From Oenococcus oeni DSM 20252 = AWRIB129 (GTDB lineage: Bacteria > Bacillota > Bacilli > Lactobacillales > Lactobacillaceae), in contig NZ_AQVA01000011.1 of NCBI RefSeq assembly GCF_000372485.1, forward strand, positions 1 to 33,805: a stretch of 33,805 nt of DNA, read 5' to 3'. The first letter of the stretch is position 1, and each line of letters begins with the position of its first letter. A program made the position numbers and the translations under genes. Shown here piece after piece: positions 24,421 through 33,277 of the stretch. The notes under the pieces were generated by a model. That model worked only from the letters and a program-made list of their open reading frames with translations. It searched no databases and was not told where the DNA came from.

Positions 24421-26223
24421 ATGAAGTATTCACAAAATTGGAATATCGATGTTGTCTTTCCCGGAATTGATTCGCCGGAATTGAAAACGGCTTTTAAAAA
24501 AACCGAAAACAAAAATCAGGCTTTGACCGCAATCCTCGCCTCGTTAAAAAAGAATTCAAGTAACGAAAAAATAATCGAAGCGGCCGATGCCTTGCAAACG
24601 GCCGAAGCAAAACTGGATACAATTGCTTTTTATCTTACAGCCTGGAGTTCCACTAACTATGGAAAAGCAGAAGCCGGACCAAAGTTTGACCTTCTATCGA
24701 AGATTTTAATTAACTACGGTGTTCAGGAACAAAAATGGGGAAAATTTTTGGCTGCTCTGCCAGAAGATCGTTTTAACGATTTCTTATCTGATAAAAAAGC
24801 CCAACCGATTGCCTTCATCTTAAAGGAAACAAGGGAACAGGCAGGTAAGTTGCTCGACGAAAAAACCGAGAAACTAATTAAGGAATTCCAGGTTGATGGC
24901 CTGCATGCCTGGTCGGCACATTACGACACAATCTCATCCGGATTATCAACCAGCTATACCGATGAAAATGGCAGAATCCAAAAGGTTTCCGCCGGACAGG
25001 CTCTGAATTTGCTTGATGGAATCAGTGATAACAACGCCCGAGCCAATTTAATGCAAAACTACGAAAAAATGTGGGGCAAGGCCGAAAGGCTCTCATCTGA
25101 TACCTTAAATCATTTGGCCGGAGCTCGTTTAACCGAATACAAAGCCCACGGAATTACCGATTTTTTGGAGAAATCCCTGGAATTAAATCGTTTATCGCGC
25201 GCTTCTTTGGATGCAATGTGGAATACAGTTGCCAAAAACGAAGACATGCTCGTTAAATTCTTTGCTAGAAAAGCAAAATTACTGGGGCTTGCTTCCGATA
25301 AGATTTCCTGGCAGGATCAAACCGCTCCGGTTCGGGTTCCCGGCTATAAAGCACGGACTTTAAATTACGATCAAGCAGCCGATTTTATCGTCAAAAATTT
25401 CAGCAAATATTCTAAAAAGATGGGAGCTTTCGCACAACAGGCTTTTGAAAATCAGTGGATCGAATCCGAAGACCGTTCCGGAAAGCAACCTGGCGGTTGG
25501 GATGAATCGATTCCAACTTTAAAAGAGGATAGGATTTTTCTGACTTTCACCGGTTCGGTTAACGATGCCGCAACAATCGCCCATGAATTGGGTCATGCTT
25601 TTCATTCACATGTTTTGTATGATTTGCCTCAATGGCGGCAAAATTATGCGATGAATGTTGCCGAGACCGCCTCAACTTTTGCAGAAACGATTATTAATAC
25701 TGCCAATGTGGAAGCTGCTCAATCAGATGCTGAAAAAATTACTTTGCTGGACGCCAAAATTGCCAATGCTACGGCAATGTTCATGAATATCCGTGCTCGT
25801 TATATTTTTGAAAGCAATTTTTATAAAGAACGGCAAAAGGGTGTTTTAACACCACAACAATTAAATAAAATGATGGCAGAAGCCCAAAAAGAAGCCTTTT
25901 CCGGAGCTTTGGCCGAAAATGGTACCCATCCCCATTTTTGGACTTCCAAACTGCATTTTTATATCGACGATGTTCCTTTTTACAATTTTCCTTATACCTT
26001 TGGCTATCTGTTCAGTTTGGGAATCTTCGACTGGGCTCAAAAGCAAACCGATTTTGAATCGGCCTATATTTCATTACTACGCGATACAGCGAATATGAAT
26101 TCCGAAGAATTAGCAAAGAAACACTTGGGTGCCGATCTGACCAAACCCGACTTCTGGCAGTCCGGTGCCGATCTGATCAAAAAAGATGTCGATCAATTCT
26201 TGAGTTTGACCGAAAAGCTATAA
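24421..26223 (+). CDS. pepF: Oligoendopeptidase F (M3 family metallopeptidase)
   Basis: A cytoplasmic zinc peptidase that trims peptides of roughly 7-17 residues, supporting amino-acid nutrition and peptide turnover. It has 600 residues, the family length. The zinc motif is HELGH at residues 388-392 (TIAHELGHAFHSH), with the third-ligand region EFAET-like in MNVAETASTFAET. AAGGAG at 24410-24415 lies 5 bases before the ATG. Divergent from the EIIC/DUF915 pair, it is followed by a strong bidirectional terminator, so it is a single-gene unit. Confidence 0.95.
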   Translation: MKYSQNWNIDVVFPGIDSPELKTAFKKTENKNQALTAILASLKKNSSNEKIIEAADALQTAEAKLDTIAFYLTAWSSTNYGKAEAGPKFDLLSKILINYGVQEQKWGKFLAALPEDRFNDFLSDKKAQPIAFILKETREQAGKLLDEKTEKLIKEFQVDGLHAWSAHYDTISSGLSTSYTDENGRIQKVSAGQALNLLDGISDNNARANLMQNYEKMWGKAERLSSDTLNHLAGARLTEYKAHGITDFLEKSLELNRLSRASLDAMWNTVAKNEDMLVKFFARKAKLLGLASDKISWQDQTAPVRVPGYKARTLNYDQAADFIVKNFSKYSKKMGAFAQQAFENQWIESEDRSGKQPGGWDESIPTLKEDRIFLTFTGSVNDAATIAHELGHAFHSHVLYDLPQWRQNYAMNVAETASTFAETIINTANVEAAQSDAEKITLLDAKIANATAMFMNIRARYIFESNFYKERQKGVLTPQQLNKMMAEAQKEAFSGALAENGTHPHFWTSKLHFYIDDVPFYNFPYTFGYLFSLGIFDWAQKQTDFESAYISLLRDTANMNSEELAKKHLGADLTKPDFWQSGADLIKKDVDQFLSLTEKL

Positions 26224-26230
26224 ATTGGAT

Positions 26231-26270
26231 TATATAAAAAAGGTGCCTATTAGAGCACCTTTTTTATATA
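26231..26270. terminator. Bidirectional terminator between pepF and menE
   Basis: TATATAAAAAAGGTGC (26231-26246) pairs base for base with GCACCTTTTTTATATA (26255-26270) over an eight-base loop. A/T runs on both sides make it work for both convergent genes. Confidence 0.93.
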
Positions 26271-26296
26271 ACATTATTTTAAAAACAAGGAAAAAA

Positions 26297-27751
26297 TTAT
26301 CGATTATAATTTTCTAAATAAATAGTATGCAACTTTGAATGTTGTAATTTTCCACTGGCAGTATGTGGTAAATTATCAACGAAAATAAATTTTTTTGGAA
26401 CTTTGTAATGTGCCATGTGTCTTCTTCCATAAGACAATAATTCTTCTTGATCGGGCAGTTTGCTCGAAGCTGGAACAATAAAAGCGCAAGGAACTTTTCC
26501 CCACTTCTGATCCGAAATTCCAATAATCCCAATTTCTTTAATTCCTGTCAATTTTGCATAAACATTTTCAATTTCATTAGGGAAAATATTTTCTCCACCA
26601 GAAATGAACATTTCGTCCAAACGACCTTTAATAAACAAAAATCCTTCTTCATCAATAAGACCAACATCACCTGTTTTAAACCAACCGTCTCCGGTAAATT
26701 TAGATTTGAATCGCTGATCATCGTTAAGATAGCCTTTGGCAAGATTGGGACCTTTTAATTGAACTTCGTTTGTTTTATCATCCGCGATACGCAATTGGAC
26801 TGGAAAAAGAGCTTTGCCAACCGAACCGATTTTTCGCGTGGCATCCTGAAAGTTCAAAGCTACGACTTGAGAACAGGTTTCCGTCATCCCGTAAGATTGA
26901 ATGACCTTAATTCCCTTTCGCAGACAGATATCAAGCGTATTTTGATCGATTGGTTCCCCTCCGAGTAAGAAGGCACGGAAACTATTTTGATAGCCATCTT
27001 TTGGATAAAGCCGCAAAAGTTGTTTGAGCATAAGCGGTACAACAGAAACCAATGAAATTGCATGAGAAGACAACAACTTAGTGACATTTTCCGGATCGAA
27101 ATGAGAAAGCAAGACAACTCCCATTCCATAAACCAAACTGCGCATCATAATTGAAAAACCGCTGATATGAAAAATCGGGACAACGCAAAGCCACTGGTCT
27201 TCAGGATCGAATCCTAAATTAAAAGCCGAGCCGACCGCTGAATAAAAATGGTTGCCATAGGTCTGCAATACTCCATGAGCTTTTCCTGTCGTTCCGGAAG
27301 TATACATAATAGAAGCAATTTTCTGATTGGGGAAATCCTCAACTATTTGTGGAGGAACAATCTTCAAGGATTCAAGTTCCGAAATAAAAAGACAAGAGAC
27401 ATTCAGCTTTTGTCCCTCTTTAAAACGGCTCTTTAAAGAATCATCAATCAGAACATTTTGCAGGCCGGCATCTACAAGCTGACTTTGAAGTTCATCGTTT
27501 GATAAACGGAAATTCAAGAGAACCGGTTGCAACCCGATTTGTTGAATCGCCAGGATTGTCATGTAACTGGCAGCTGTATTTCCAGGTAAAATAGCAACTC
27601 TTTTATTAGAATTTATTTCAAGACTTGCCAAATGTCCGCAAATTCTTTCGACTTCTTTTTTTAATTCGGCAAAAGTCCAACTTTGTCCCCTATAAAATAA
27701 TGCCATTCTCTCCGGAAACAAATCAGCTTGTTTAGTCAACCAATTCTGCAC
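26297..27751 (-). CDS. menE: O-succinylbenzoate--CoA ligase (MenE-like acyl-CoA synthetase)
   Basis: An ANL-superfamily enzyme that would activate o-succinylbenzoate as its CoA thioester in menaquinone synthesis. About 484 residues. The nucleotide loop is YTSGTTGKAHG (about residue 150), where the usual PKG is AHG. SYGMTETCSQVV and KTGDVGLIDEEGFLFIKGR follow, and the C-terminal Lys is in TASGKLQ. The start chosen is GTG 27749-27751 because GGGGG lies 8 bases upstream; the longer TTG at 27764-27766 has no ribosome site. It follows menB after 33 bp. The menB neighbour supports the MenE call over a generic acyl-CoA ligase. Confidence 0.88.
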   Translation of the reverse strand: MQNWLTKQADLFPERMALFYRGQSWTFAELKKEVERICGHLASLEINSNKRVAILPGNTAASYMTILAIQQIGLQPVLLNFRLSNDELQSQLVDAGLQNVLIDDSLKSRFKEGQKLNVSCLFISELESLKIVPPQIVEDFPNQKIASIMYTSGTTGKAHGVLQTYGNHFYSAVGSAFNLGFDPEDQWLCVVPIFHISGFSIMMRSLVYGMGVVLLSHFDPENVTKLLSSHAISLVSVVPLMLKQLLRLYPKDGYQNSFRAFLLGGEPIDQNTLDICLRKGIKVIQSYGMTETCSQVVALNFQDATRKIGSVGKALFPVQLRIADDKTNEVQLKGPNLAKGYLNDDQRFKSKFTGDGWFKTGDVGLIDEEGFLFIKGRLDEMFISGGENIFPNEIENVYAKLTGIKEIGIIGISDQKWGKVPCAFIVPASSKLPDQEELLSYGRRHMAHYKVPKKFIFVDNLPHTASGKLQHSKLHTIYLENYNR

Positions 27752-27784
27752 TCTTTCTACCCCCAATCAGTAAAAAATACGATT

Positions 27785-28606
27785 TTACGGAAATTTAGGA
27801 AATTTGTCGAAATCGGGACGACGTTTTTCATTAAAAGCATCGCGACCCTCTTTGGCTTCATCAGTTGTATAGTAGAGCATCGTCGCATCGCCGGCAAATT
27901 GCTGCAAACCGGCCAATCCGTCCGTATCGGCATTCATAGCGGCTTTGATAAAACGAAGGGCTGTCGGAGATTTTGTCAATAGTTCATCGCACCATTTCAG
28001 TGTTTCTTTTTCAACGTCTGCTAAAGCTACAACTTTATTAATCCAATTCATTGACAAGGCTTCGTCAGCCGTATACCAGTGATTTAAAAACCAAACCTCT
28101 TTGGCACGCTTATGGCCAATTACTCTTGCCAAGTATCCGGAGCCATAGCCGGCATCAAAACTACCGACTTTCGGTCCGGTTTGGCCAAACTTTGCATTAT
28201 CGGCAGCAATCGTTAAATCGCAAACCAATTGTAAAACATTGCCGCCGCCGACCGACCATCCTTTAACCATCGCAATCACCGGCTTGGGAATAATTCTGAT
28301 CAAGTGTTGAAGATCCAAAACATTCAGGCGAGCGATTTGATCGGGTCCGACATAACCGCCATTTCCGCGAACTCCCTGATCACCACCGGAACTAAAAGCC
28401 TCATCACCGGCACCGGTTAAAATGATGACGCCAATCGAACTATCATCACGACAAATGGCAAAAGCCTCTATTAATTGGCTAATCGTAACCGGAGTAAAGG
28501 AATTTCTTTTTTCCGGACGATTAATCGTTAATTTGGCTATTTTTTCTTTTCTTTCAAAAATGATTTCAGAATAATCTTTTACTTTTTTCCAACTAGCTGC
28601 TTCCAT
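27785..28606 (-). CDS. menB: 1,4-dihydroxy-2-naphthoyl-CoA synthase
   Basis: A crotonase-fold enzyme that closes the naphthoate ring of o-succinylbenzoyl-CoA. About 273 residues from the ATG at 28604-28606, where AGGA (28616-28619) gives a start matching the family N-terminus ([12 protein letters not shown]). A longer frame to 28684 runs into the divergent gene and is rejected. MenB-specific blocks are [15 protein letters not shown] and [20 protein letters not shown], with [20 protein letters not shown] at the active site. It is divergent from a hotdog thioesterase that could act on its product. menF, menD, menH and menC are not in the window. Confidence 0.95.
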   Translation of the reverse strand: MEAASWKKVKDYSEIIFERKEKIAKLTINRPEKRNSFTPVTISQLIEAFAICRDDSSIGVIILTGAGDEAFSSGGDQGVRGNGGYVGPDQIARLNVLDLQHLIRIIPKPVIAMVKGWSVGGGNVLQLVCDLTIAADNAKFGQTGPKVGSFDAGYGSGYLARVIGHKRAKEVWFLNHWYTADEALSMNWINKVVALADVEKETLKWCDELLTKSPTALRFIKAAMNADTDGLAGLQQFAGDATMLYYTTDEAKEGRDAFNEKRRPDFDKFPKFP

Positions 28607-28658
28607 GAGTTTGTTTCCTTTCTGATAAAATGAACATAACACTATTGAGGATTTAAAA

Positions 28659-29027
28659 ATTAGCTTACTGGAAAACTTAGGCATTGAAATCGAGTATGCC
28701 AGTCAACAAAAAACACTCGCTTCAATATTAGTGACCGATAGATTAAAAGATCTGTCCGGTTTTTTGCACGATGGTTTCACTAGTATTTTAGCCGAAACGG
28801 CTGCCAGTATTTCCGCCAACTGTCTTGCTAAAAAGGGCCAAATTGCAGTCGGAGTGAGCGTAAACACAAATCATTTTATGACGGTTAAAAATGGTCTTTT
28901 AAAGGCATTCGCCGAACCGATTGCAATCTCTGATACAACCCAACTATGGAAGGTCGAAATTTTCCAATATCCAGGCAGAAAAATAATCAGCACAAGCGAT
29001 GTCACAACTATTTTGAAGAACAAATAA
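28659..29027 (+). CDS. PaaI/MenI-like hotdog thioesterase with an ATT at the expected start
   Basis: A small hotdog-fold protein of the kind that hydrolyses 1,4-dihydroxy-2-naphthoyl-CoA. The core motif is [19 protein letters not shown], near the family's HGG...E/D pattern. In frame there is no ATG, GTG or TTG between the upstream stop (28626) and GTG 28731, yet the coding signal begins earlier. GAGG at 28647-28650 lies 8 bases before ATT-AGC-TTA-CTG (28659), exactly where a Met-Ser-Leu-Leu start would be expected. Either ATT is used as a rare start or an ATG has mutated to ATT. Starting at GTG 28731 would give 98 residues and lose the first strand and helix of the fold. The role is inferred from divergent menB. 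Confidence 0.7.
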   Translation: MSLLENLGIEIEYASQQKTLASILVTDRLKDLSGFLHDGFTSILAETAASISANCLAKKGQIAVGVSVNTNHFMTVKNGLLKAFAEPIAISDTTQLWKVEIFQYPGRKIISTSDVTTILKNK

Positions 29028-29041
29028 ACTTAAACAAAATA

Positions 29042-29069
29042 AAAACCGCTGCCAATCAGGAGCGGTTTT
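29042..29069. terminator. Bidirectional terminator between the thioesterase gene and the ABC ATPase gene
   Basis: AAAACCGCT (29042-29050) pairs with AGCGGTTTT (29061-29069) over a ten-base loop. It serves the plus-strand thioesterase gene and the minus-strand bacteriocin-export operon that ends at 29102. Confidence 0.88.
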
Positions 29070-29101
29070 AAATATTAAAATCCTTTGAATTTTTTATTTT
29101 A

Positions 29102-29737
29102 TCAATTTATTTGAATCGTCCTTGGTATCTTACTTGCCAGTTCGAGATCATGAGTAACAAGAACGATCGTTTTGTGCTTTTTATTGAGTTCCATCAAAAG
29201 AGCAAAAACCAGATCGCGATTTTCTTTATCCAAAGCCGCAGTTGGTTCATCGGCCAAAAGTAAATCTCCGGGTTTAAGCATCGCTCTGGCAATCGCAATC
29301 CGTTGTTGTCCGCCACCGGAAAGCGTTGCAACAATATCTTTTTCATGATTTGCCAGCCCGACCTGCCTTAAAACAAGGGCGATTTTATCGGCTGCTTCTT
29401 TTTTGGAAGTTTCTGTGTATTTCAAAGCCAATCCCAAATTTTTTCCAACTGTCAAATCATTAACGAGCGCAAAATTTTGAAAAAGGTAATTAATCTTCTC
29501 ACGAATCAATTTGGTTGCAGCCTTTGTATTAATTCGTGGAACTTTTTTTCCATCAATAAAATACTCGCCCTGTTCATAATCATCAAAAAGACCAAGCAAA
29601 TTCAAAATGGTCGATTTGCCGGATCCCGATTTGCCGACTATTCCAACGAATTCACCGGATTGAACAGTGAGATTAAAATTCCGAAGAATTTTCTTGCCGC
29701 TAAATGACTTGGTAATATGATTCAGTTCTAACTTCAT
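29102..29737 (-). CDS. ABC transporter ATPase, lactococcin-972 export type
   Basis: A 211-residue ATP-binding subunit. Walker A is GKSGSGKST at residues 35-43, Q-loop FQNFA near 86-90, signature LSGGGQQR at 139-146 (Gly in place of the usual Glu), and Walker B LLLADEP at 159-165. It would power the adjacent large membrane protein in exporting, or giving immunity to, a lactococcin-972-like bacteriocin. Its ATG overlaps the membrane-protein stop (ATGA, 4-bp overlap). The MacB/LolD type of ATPase is similar, so the substrate assignment rests on the neighbouring genes. This gene itself is intact. Confidence 0.88.
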   Translation of the reverse strand: MKLELNHITKSFSGKKILRNFNLTVQSGEFVGIVGKSGSGKSTILNLLGLFDDYEQGEYFIDGKKVPRINTKAATKLIREKINYLFQNFALVNDLTVGKNLGLALKYTETSKKEAADKIALVLRQVGLANHEKDIVATLSGGGQQRIAIARAMLKPGDLLLADEPTAALDKENRDLVFALLMELNKKHKTIVLVTHDLELASKIPRTIQIN

Positions 29738-31898
29738 GAAAGTCCCTTCAATTCTTCACTAATTTTTTTAAATTCAACCTTACGTACGCTGTGATAAATG
29801 ACCAGCATCTCGAGGGCAAACAAGATAACGAATCCAAATGAAATATAGGACGAACGAAACGCAATTCCAAAAATAAAAGCAATCAGATCCGAAATACTAA
29901 TGAGCAAATAAATAAAGCGGTATTTATGACAGCTGCTATAACCCAATAAGCGCTGCACGAAAAGCTGTTTTTCATGGGATGACTGCCAAATTAGATTCAA
30001 AGAGACAATCGATTGGAGTATCGCCAATAGCAAAATAAACAGAAAGCTTCCCCAAGCCGCCAACAATTGAAAATAATTGCTTCGATCCGACAGGAGACTG
30101 TCTTTGATACTCCGAAAAACCAATTGATTATCGCTTAAATCACTGTTAGCAATAGCTCTTTTAAAAGCAGTAGAGGCGACAACCTTTCGATCTAATTTTA
30201 AAAGATTATCCAAACCGACCACCCGCATATTCGAAGTATTGTCCGTGTCAAGACCAGCCGCTGTTATTACTTCGATTATGGGCAGCTTCAAAGAGCGGGA
30301 ATCGCTGGAGTCCCATGAAGCAAACGAGCGGGTATTTTTATAATAAACAATTTGAACAGGATGACTATCCAAAAATTGCTTAACCTGAGCCTTGTTGGAC
30401 GGGTTCACTGTGCTGTTGATCAAAGCGAATTTTTTAAAGAAACGCTGGTATTTTAAATTATTGCGAAATTTATCCGGAATCAGATAATACTTGGTCTTAT
30501 CTTGGTTCGAGATCTTAATCGACTGTCCCTGGTTATTTGAAATATGATATTTCTTTAAAGCCGAGGGTGACAACTGCAAAAGCGAAAAACTGGGGAGATT
30601 AGGGAGACCCCAGAATTGATAAAGCTGCCTTTGAGCTTTAGATTGATCAAAATGACTCGAAGCGGCTAGGAAAACGCCTTTTTTATCAGCAATTTGCGTA
30701 TAAAAATTTTGCAGATCGTGATCGATTTTATTTGACTGATAAGTAAAACTGGCTGAATCATTACCGGCAGATATCTCCGAAAGAACATAATTATCGTTCC
30801 GCTGCTGCCAGTGCTGCATCTTTTTGGCATTTAAAAAAATTTGAATCGATTGATAATCAATCACTCTCAACATATAGACACATAAACCACTGGTAAAGAT
30901 AAATAAGCCGCAAACAACACAGATTAATAGTCTTGAACGAAGATTTTGCTTGATGAAATTGGTGGCTTTCTGGCGATGAACCAACAAAAACTGGATTAAC
31001 GTATCCAAAGACAGGACGATCAGTAAGGGCAGCTGAAATAAAAACAGGATTGGATAAATCGAATTATCCAACTGGGAAAAGGCAATCCTCAACATAAGAA
31101 TTTCTAAGGAAAAAGCCGCAAACACAACCAGCCAGTTATTGACCGCATGTGACCAGACAATCCGAAAACTTGAATAGCCCAATAGTTTTTGAACGCCAAC
31201 CAACTGATTTTTATCATAAATAGAAAAAATACCAAATACAATCGAAACGACCGAAAGCAAGGCAAACAAGACCAACGAAAGATTAAAAGCAATTGAAATA
31301 GTATGTTGTTTAAAACTATGTTGGGCTAAAAGTTGTTTCTCCTTGATTCCACTTCGTTTGGAAAAAAATCCAACATATTCTGAAAATTCGTTTTTTTGAT
31401 GGTGGCCATTTGGTATTGACCATTGATCGTTTCCGTGTGGTTTAGCAGACTATCCAAAGAAGTGACAACAACCGAGCTGGAATTCATAAGATTAAATAAC
31501 GAAAGATGGCGGGTATCCATACTTTTGGTTGACCATAGTCTTTTTGAAGATAAACTCGTGATTCCCGATGACTTCAACTGGTTTTTGCGATTAACGAATT
31601 TGATAACGCCTTCTGGGTCATAAACACCAATCCGATAAGCCCCAGTGGCACCAACTTGGTCATCGACACGAATTACCCCGAGCGAATAATGATCAGCCGT
31701 TTCTGCCAAAGCCGTCAGTATTTTCTTTTGTGTTGCCGGTTGATCGTTCGAATTAATATTGATTGTTTGGGAAAATAGGCCCGACTGGTGGGCATCGATC
31801 GACCACTTTTCCGAATCATTAAATTGTATTAATAAAATTGCCGCAAACATTAAAGTGATACTCGCGACAATTAATGACACATATTTTGCTATTTTCAT
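29734..31898 (-). pseudogene. Bacteriocin-associated multi-TM membrane protein (DUF1430/FtsX-like), frameshifted
   Basis: The gene starts at ATG 31896-31898 with an N-terminal membrane segment (residues ~7-25), then a long extracellular part. The frame ends at 31326 after 190 codons, and the rest (to 29734) is open in another frame. The coding strand has seven T at 31362-31368. With eight T the two halves join smoothly as MLDFFSKRSGIKEKQLLAQH, giving about 721 residues, a size typical of membrane proteins paired with lactococcin-972 ABC ATPases. Two LLGYSS blocks (QKLLGYSSFRIVW and QRLLGYSSCHKYR) suggest duplicated FtsX-like halves. The intact protein would be the permease or immunity partner of the ATPase. 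The lesion could be phase-variable, rescued by slippage, or a sequencing error. Confidence 0.87.
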
Positions 31899-31908
31899 AG
31901 AAAATCAG

Positions 31909-32147
31909 TTATCTAACATACCAGTAATAGCATGATCCACCAATTTTTTCAGCATGAGCCGTAACACCGGCTCTCTTCAATCCTGATTCAGTGCTATCAA
32001 CAGAAGCTGAATGAGCATAGAAACTTGAAGCTGTTTCAGAATAAGTCACAATAACTCTCCAGTCATGGCCGTGTGTCCATGACGCAATGTGTCCGTTAAC
32101 AGGGTTTCTAACTGTTGACGCACTTGCAGTGGTCAAAATTTTTTCAT
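31909..32147 (-). pseudogene. Lactococcin-972-family bacteriocin precursor, frameshifted
   Basis: The mature region carries the family pattern: SWTHGHDW, then a Tyr/Ser-rich part, a central HSASVDST, KRAGVTAHAEK and a C-terminal CYYWYVR. Lactococcin 972 blocks septum formation by binding lipid II. The natural start is ATG 32145-32147 behind AAAGGAAGAGG, but the next codons run into TGA because only six A follow. A seventh A would give MKKILTTASASTV in frame with the bacteriocin. Even then the leader lacks the hydrophobic core of a Sec signal, suggesting a second, deletion-type defect. The alternative in-frame starts upstream (32178 and 32193) have no ribosome site. It lies 10 bp before the membrane-protein gene. 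Confidence 0.85.
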
Positions 32148-32334
32148 TTTCCTCTTCCTTTAAATTATTAGTACACATCAAACAAATTAACAAATCTCAA
32201 TAAGTGATTTAATTCATTTATTAAGAGCCTATAAAAAAGTAACATATATTTGTAACGTTTAACAATTGTATGCAAAAATTATTTTAAAAATTCAAATAAT
32301 CCCCTTTGTTGTTAAGAATTCAGAAACCCATTTT

Positions 32335-32367
32335 TTGACAACCATTAAACAATATTTATGCAATAAT
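32335..32367 (+). promoter_or_regulatory. Promoter of the Rgg-type regulator
   Basis: A perfect -35 TTGACA (32335-32340). The best -10 is an extended type, TG-C-AATAAT (32359-32367), though its 21-bp spacer is long; TATGCA at 32357-32362 gives 16 bp. With the former, transcription would begin only one or two bases before the ATG at 32376, implying a leaderless or nearly leaderless message. Confidence 0.45.
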
Positions 32368-32375
32368 TTTCTTGG

Positions 32376-33245
32376 ATGGATAAAAATACAGTCAATCAAG
32401 CCGGAATAGTTTTTCAAAAACTTAGAAAACAAAGACACCTGTCAACGAAAAAACTAGCTAAGGGAATTTTATCTGTTTCTTCGGTCAACAAATTCGAGAC
32501 AGGAAAAACAAAATTATCTTTTTTTAAGCTCGGCTCTCTTTTGAAACGAATGGATATCAGTTTGGATGATTACTATGAGCAGATAGAATCGGAAACATTA
32601 TCAGATTCCTATAACCATTTTCTGAATAAAATCGAACCAATTTATCAAGGCAATGATTTGCTGACATTAAAAGCAATCGCCAAAGAAGAAACGTCAAAGA
32701 ACAATGAGGAATTTATCAATTTGATAAAAACAGCCAGCTTGATTTCCTTCATCAAGAAAATCGATTCAAATTATCTGGTTGAAGATATGATAGTAAAAAA
32801 AATAAGCCAATATTTAATGAGCGTCGAATATTGGAATTCATTCGAACTGGTCATTTTAAAAAACTGTTTAATTATTTTGACTTGTCCAATGATTAAAGTT
32901 CTTGCCAAAGAACTGATTTATTTAAGCGCTCAACTAAATGATCGGAATCGTTCCGATAATTTTTTGAGTGCTATCACAAATATGGTTGATATTCTCTATC
33001 GCAGAGAGGATTACCAAAGCGCCAAAGAGCTGCTTTTTTGTTTAGAAAAAATATCGTTAAATCAGGATCAATTAGTTATTAAATTCAAAATCTCTTTCAT
33101 GAGAAACCTTTTAACTTTGACTAATCAAAAAGCCAAAAGAGCCAACCGGCAATTGATAAAAAGCCTAAGATCGATCGATTCAAATTATCTGGCTTCTTCC
33201 TATGAAAGTTATATGGACAAATATATGGTCCCCGATAATTCGTAA
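32376..33245 (+). CDS. Rgg/GadR/MutR-type transcriptional regulator
   Basis: A 289-residue regulator with an XRE helix-turn-helix at residues ~10-62 (FQKLRKQRHLSTKKLAKGIL, then SVSSVNKFETGKTKLSFFKL). A long all-helical, TPR-like C-terminal domain follows, as in Rgg proteins that bind short peptide pheromones. No Shine-Dalgarno is seen before the ATG. It is divergent from the bacteriocin locus, with about 230 bp between starts, and upstream of a second possible bacteriocin-associated membrane protein, so it may control either. A 19-bp stretch, ATCGATTCAAATTATCTGG, occurs twice inside the gene (32760-32778 and 33174-33192), both encoding IDSNYL. No clear short hydrophobic pheromone gene was found beside it. 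Confidence 0.83.
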   Translation: MDKNTVNQAGIVFQKLRKQRHLSTKKLAKGILSVSSVNKFETGKTKLSFFKLGSLLKRMDISLDDYYEQIESETLSDSYNHFLNKIEPIYQGNDLLTLKAIAKEETSKNNEEFINLIKTASLISFIKKIDSNYLVEDMIVKKISQYLMSVEYWNSFELVILKNCLIILTCPMIKVLAKELIYLSAQLNDRNRSDNFLSAITNMVDILYRREDYQSAKELLFCLEKISLNQDQLVIKFKISFMRNLLTLTNQKAKRANRQLIKSLRSIDSNYLASSYESYMDKYMVPDNS

Positions 33246-33277
33246 TATATTCCGAAAAATGCGGAAAAAAGGCCAAA

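Noticed and set aside
27752-27766. Longer menE start at TTG 27764-27766
   Set aside because: No ribosome site precedes it, whereas GGGGG is well placed for the GTG at 27749-27751.
28607-28684. N-terminal extension of menB to 28684
   Set aside because: It crosses the divergent thioesterase start, while the ATG at 28604-28606 has its own ribosome site and matches the usual MenB N-terminus.
32168-32245. 25-codon minus-strand ORF upstream of the bacteriocin gene, considered as an Rgg pheromone precursor
   Set aside because: There is no ribosome site before its ATG and no basic N-terminus, and the acidic and polar residues are spread through it, unlike short hydrophobic peptide pheromones.
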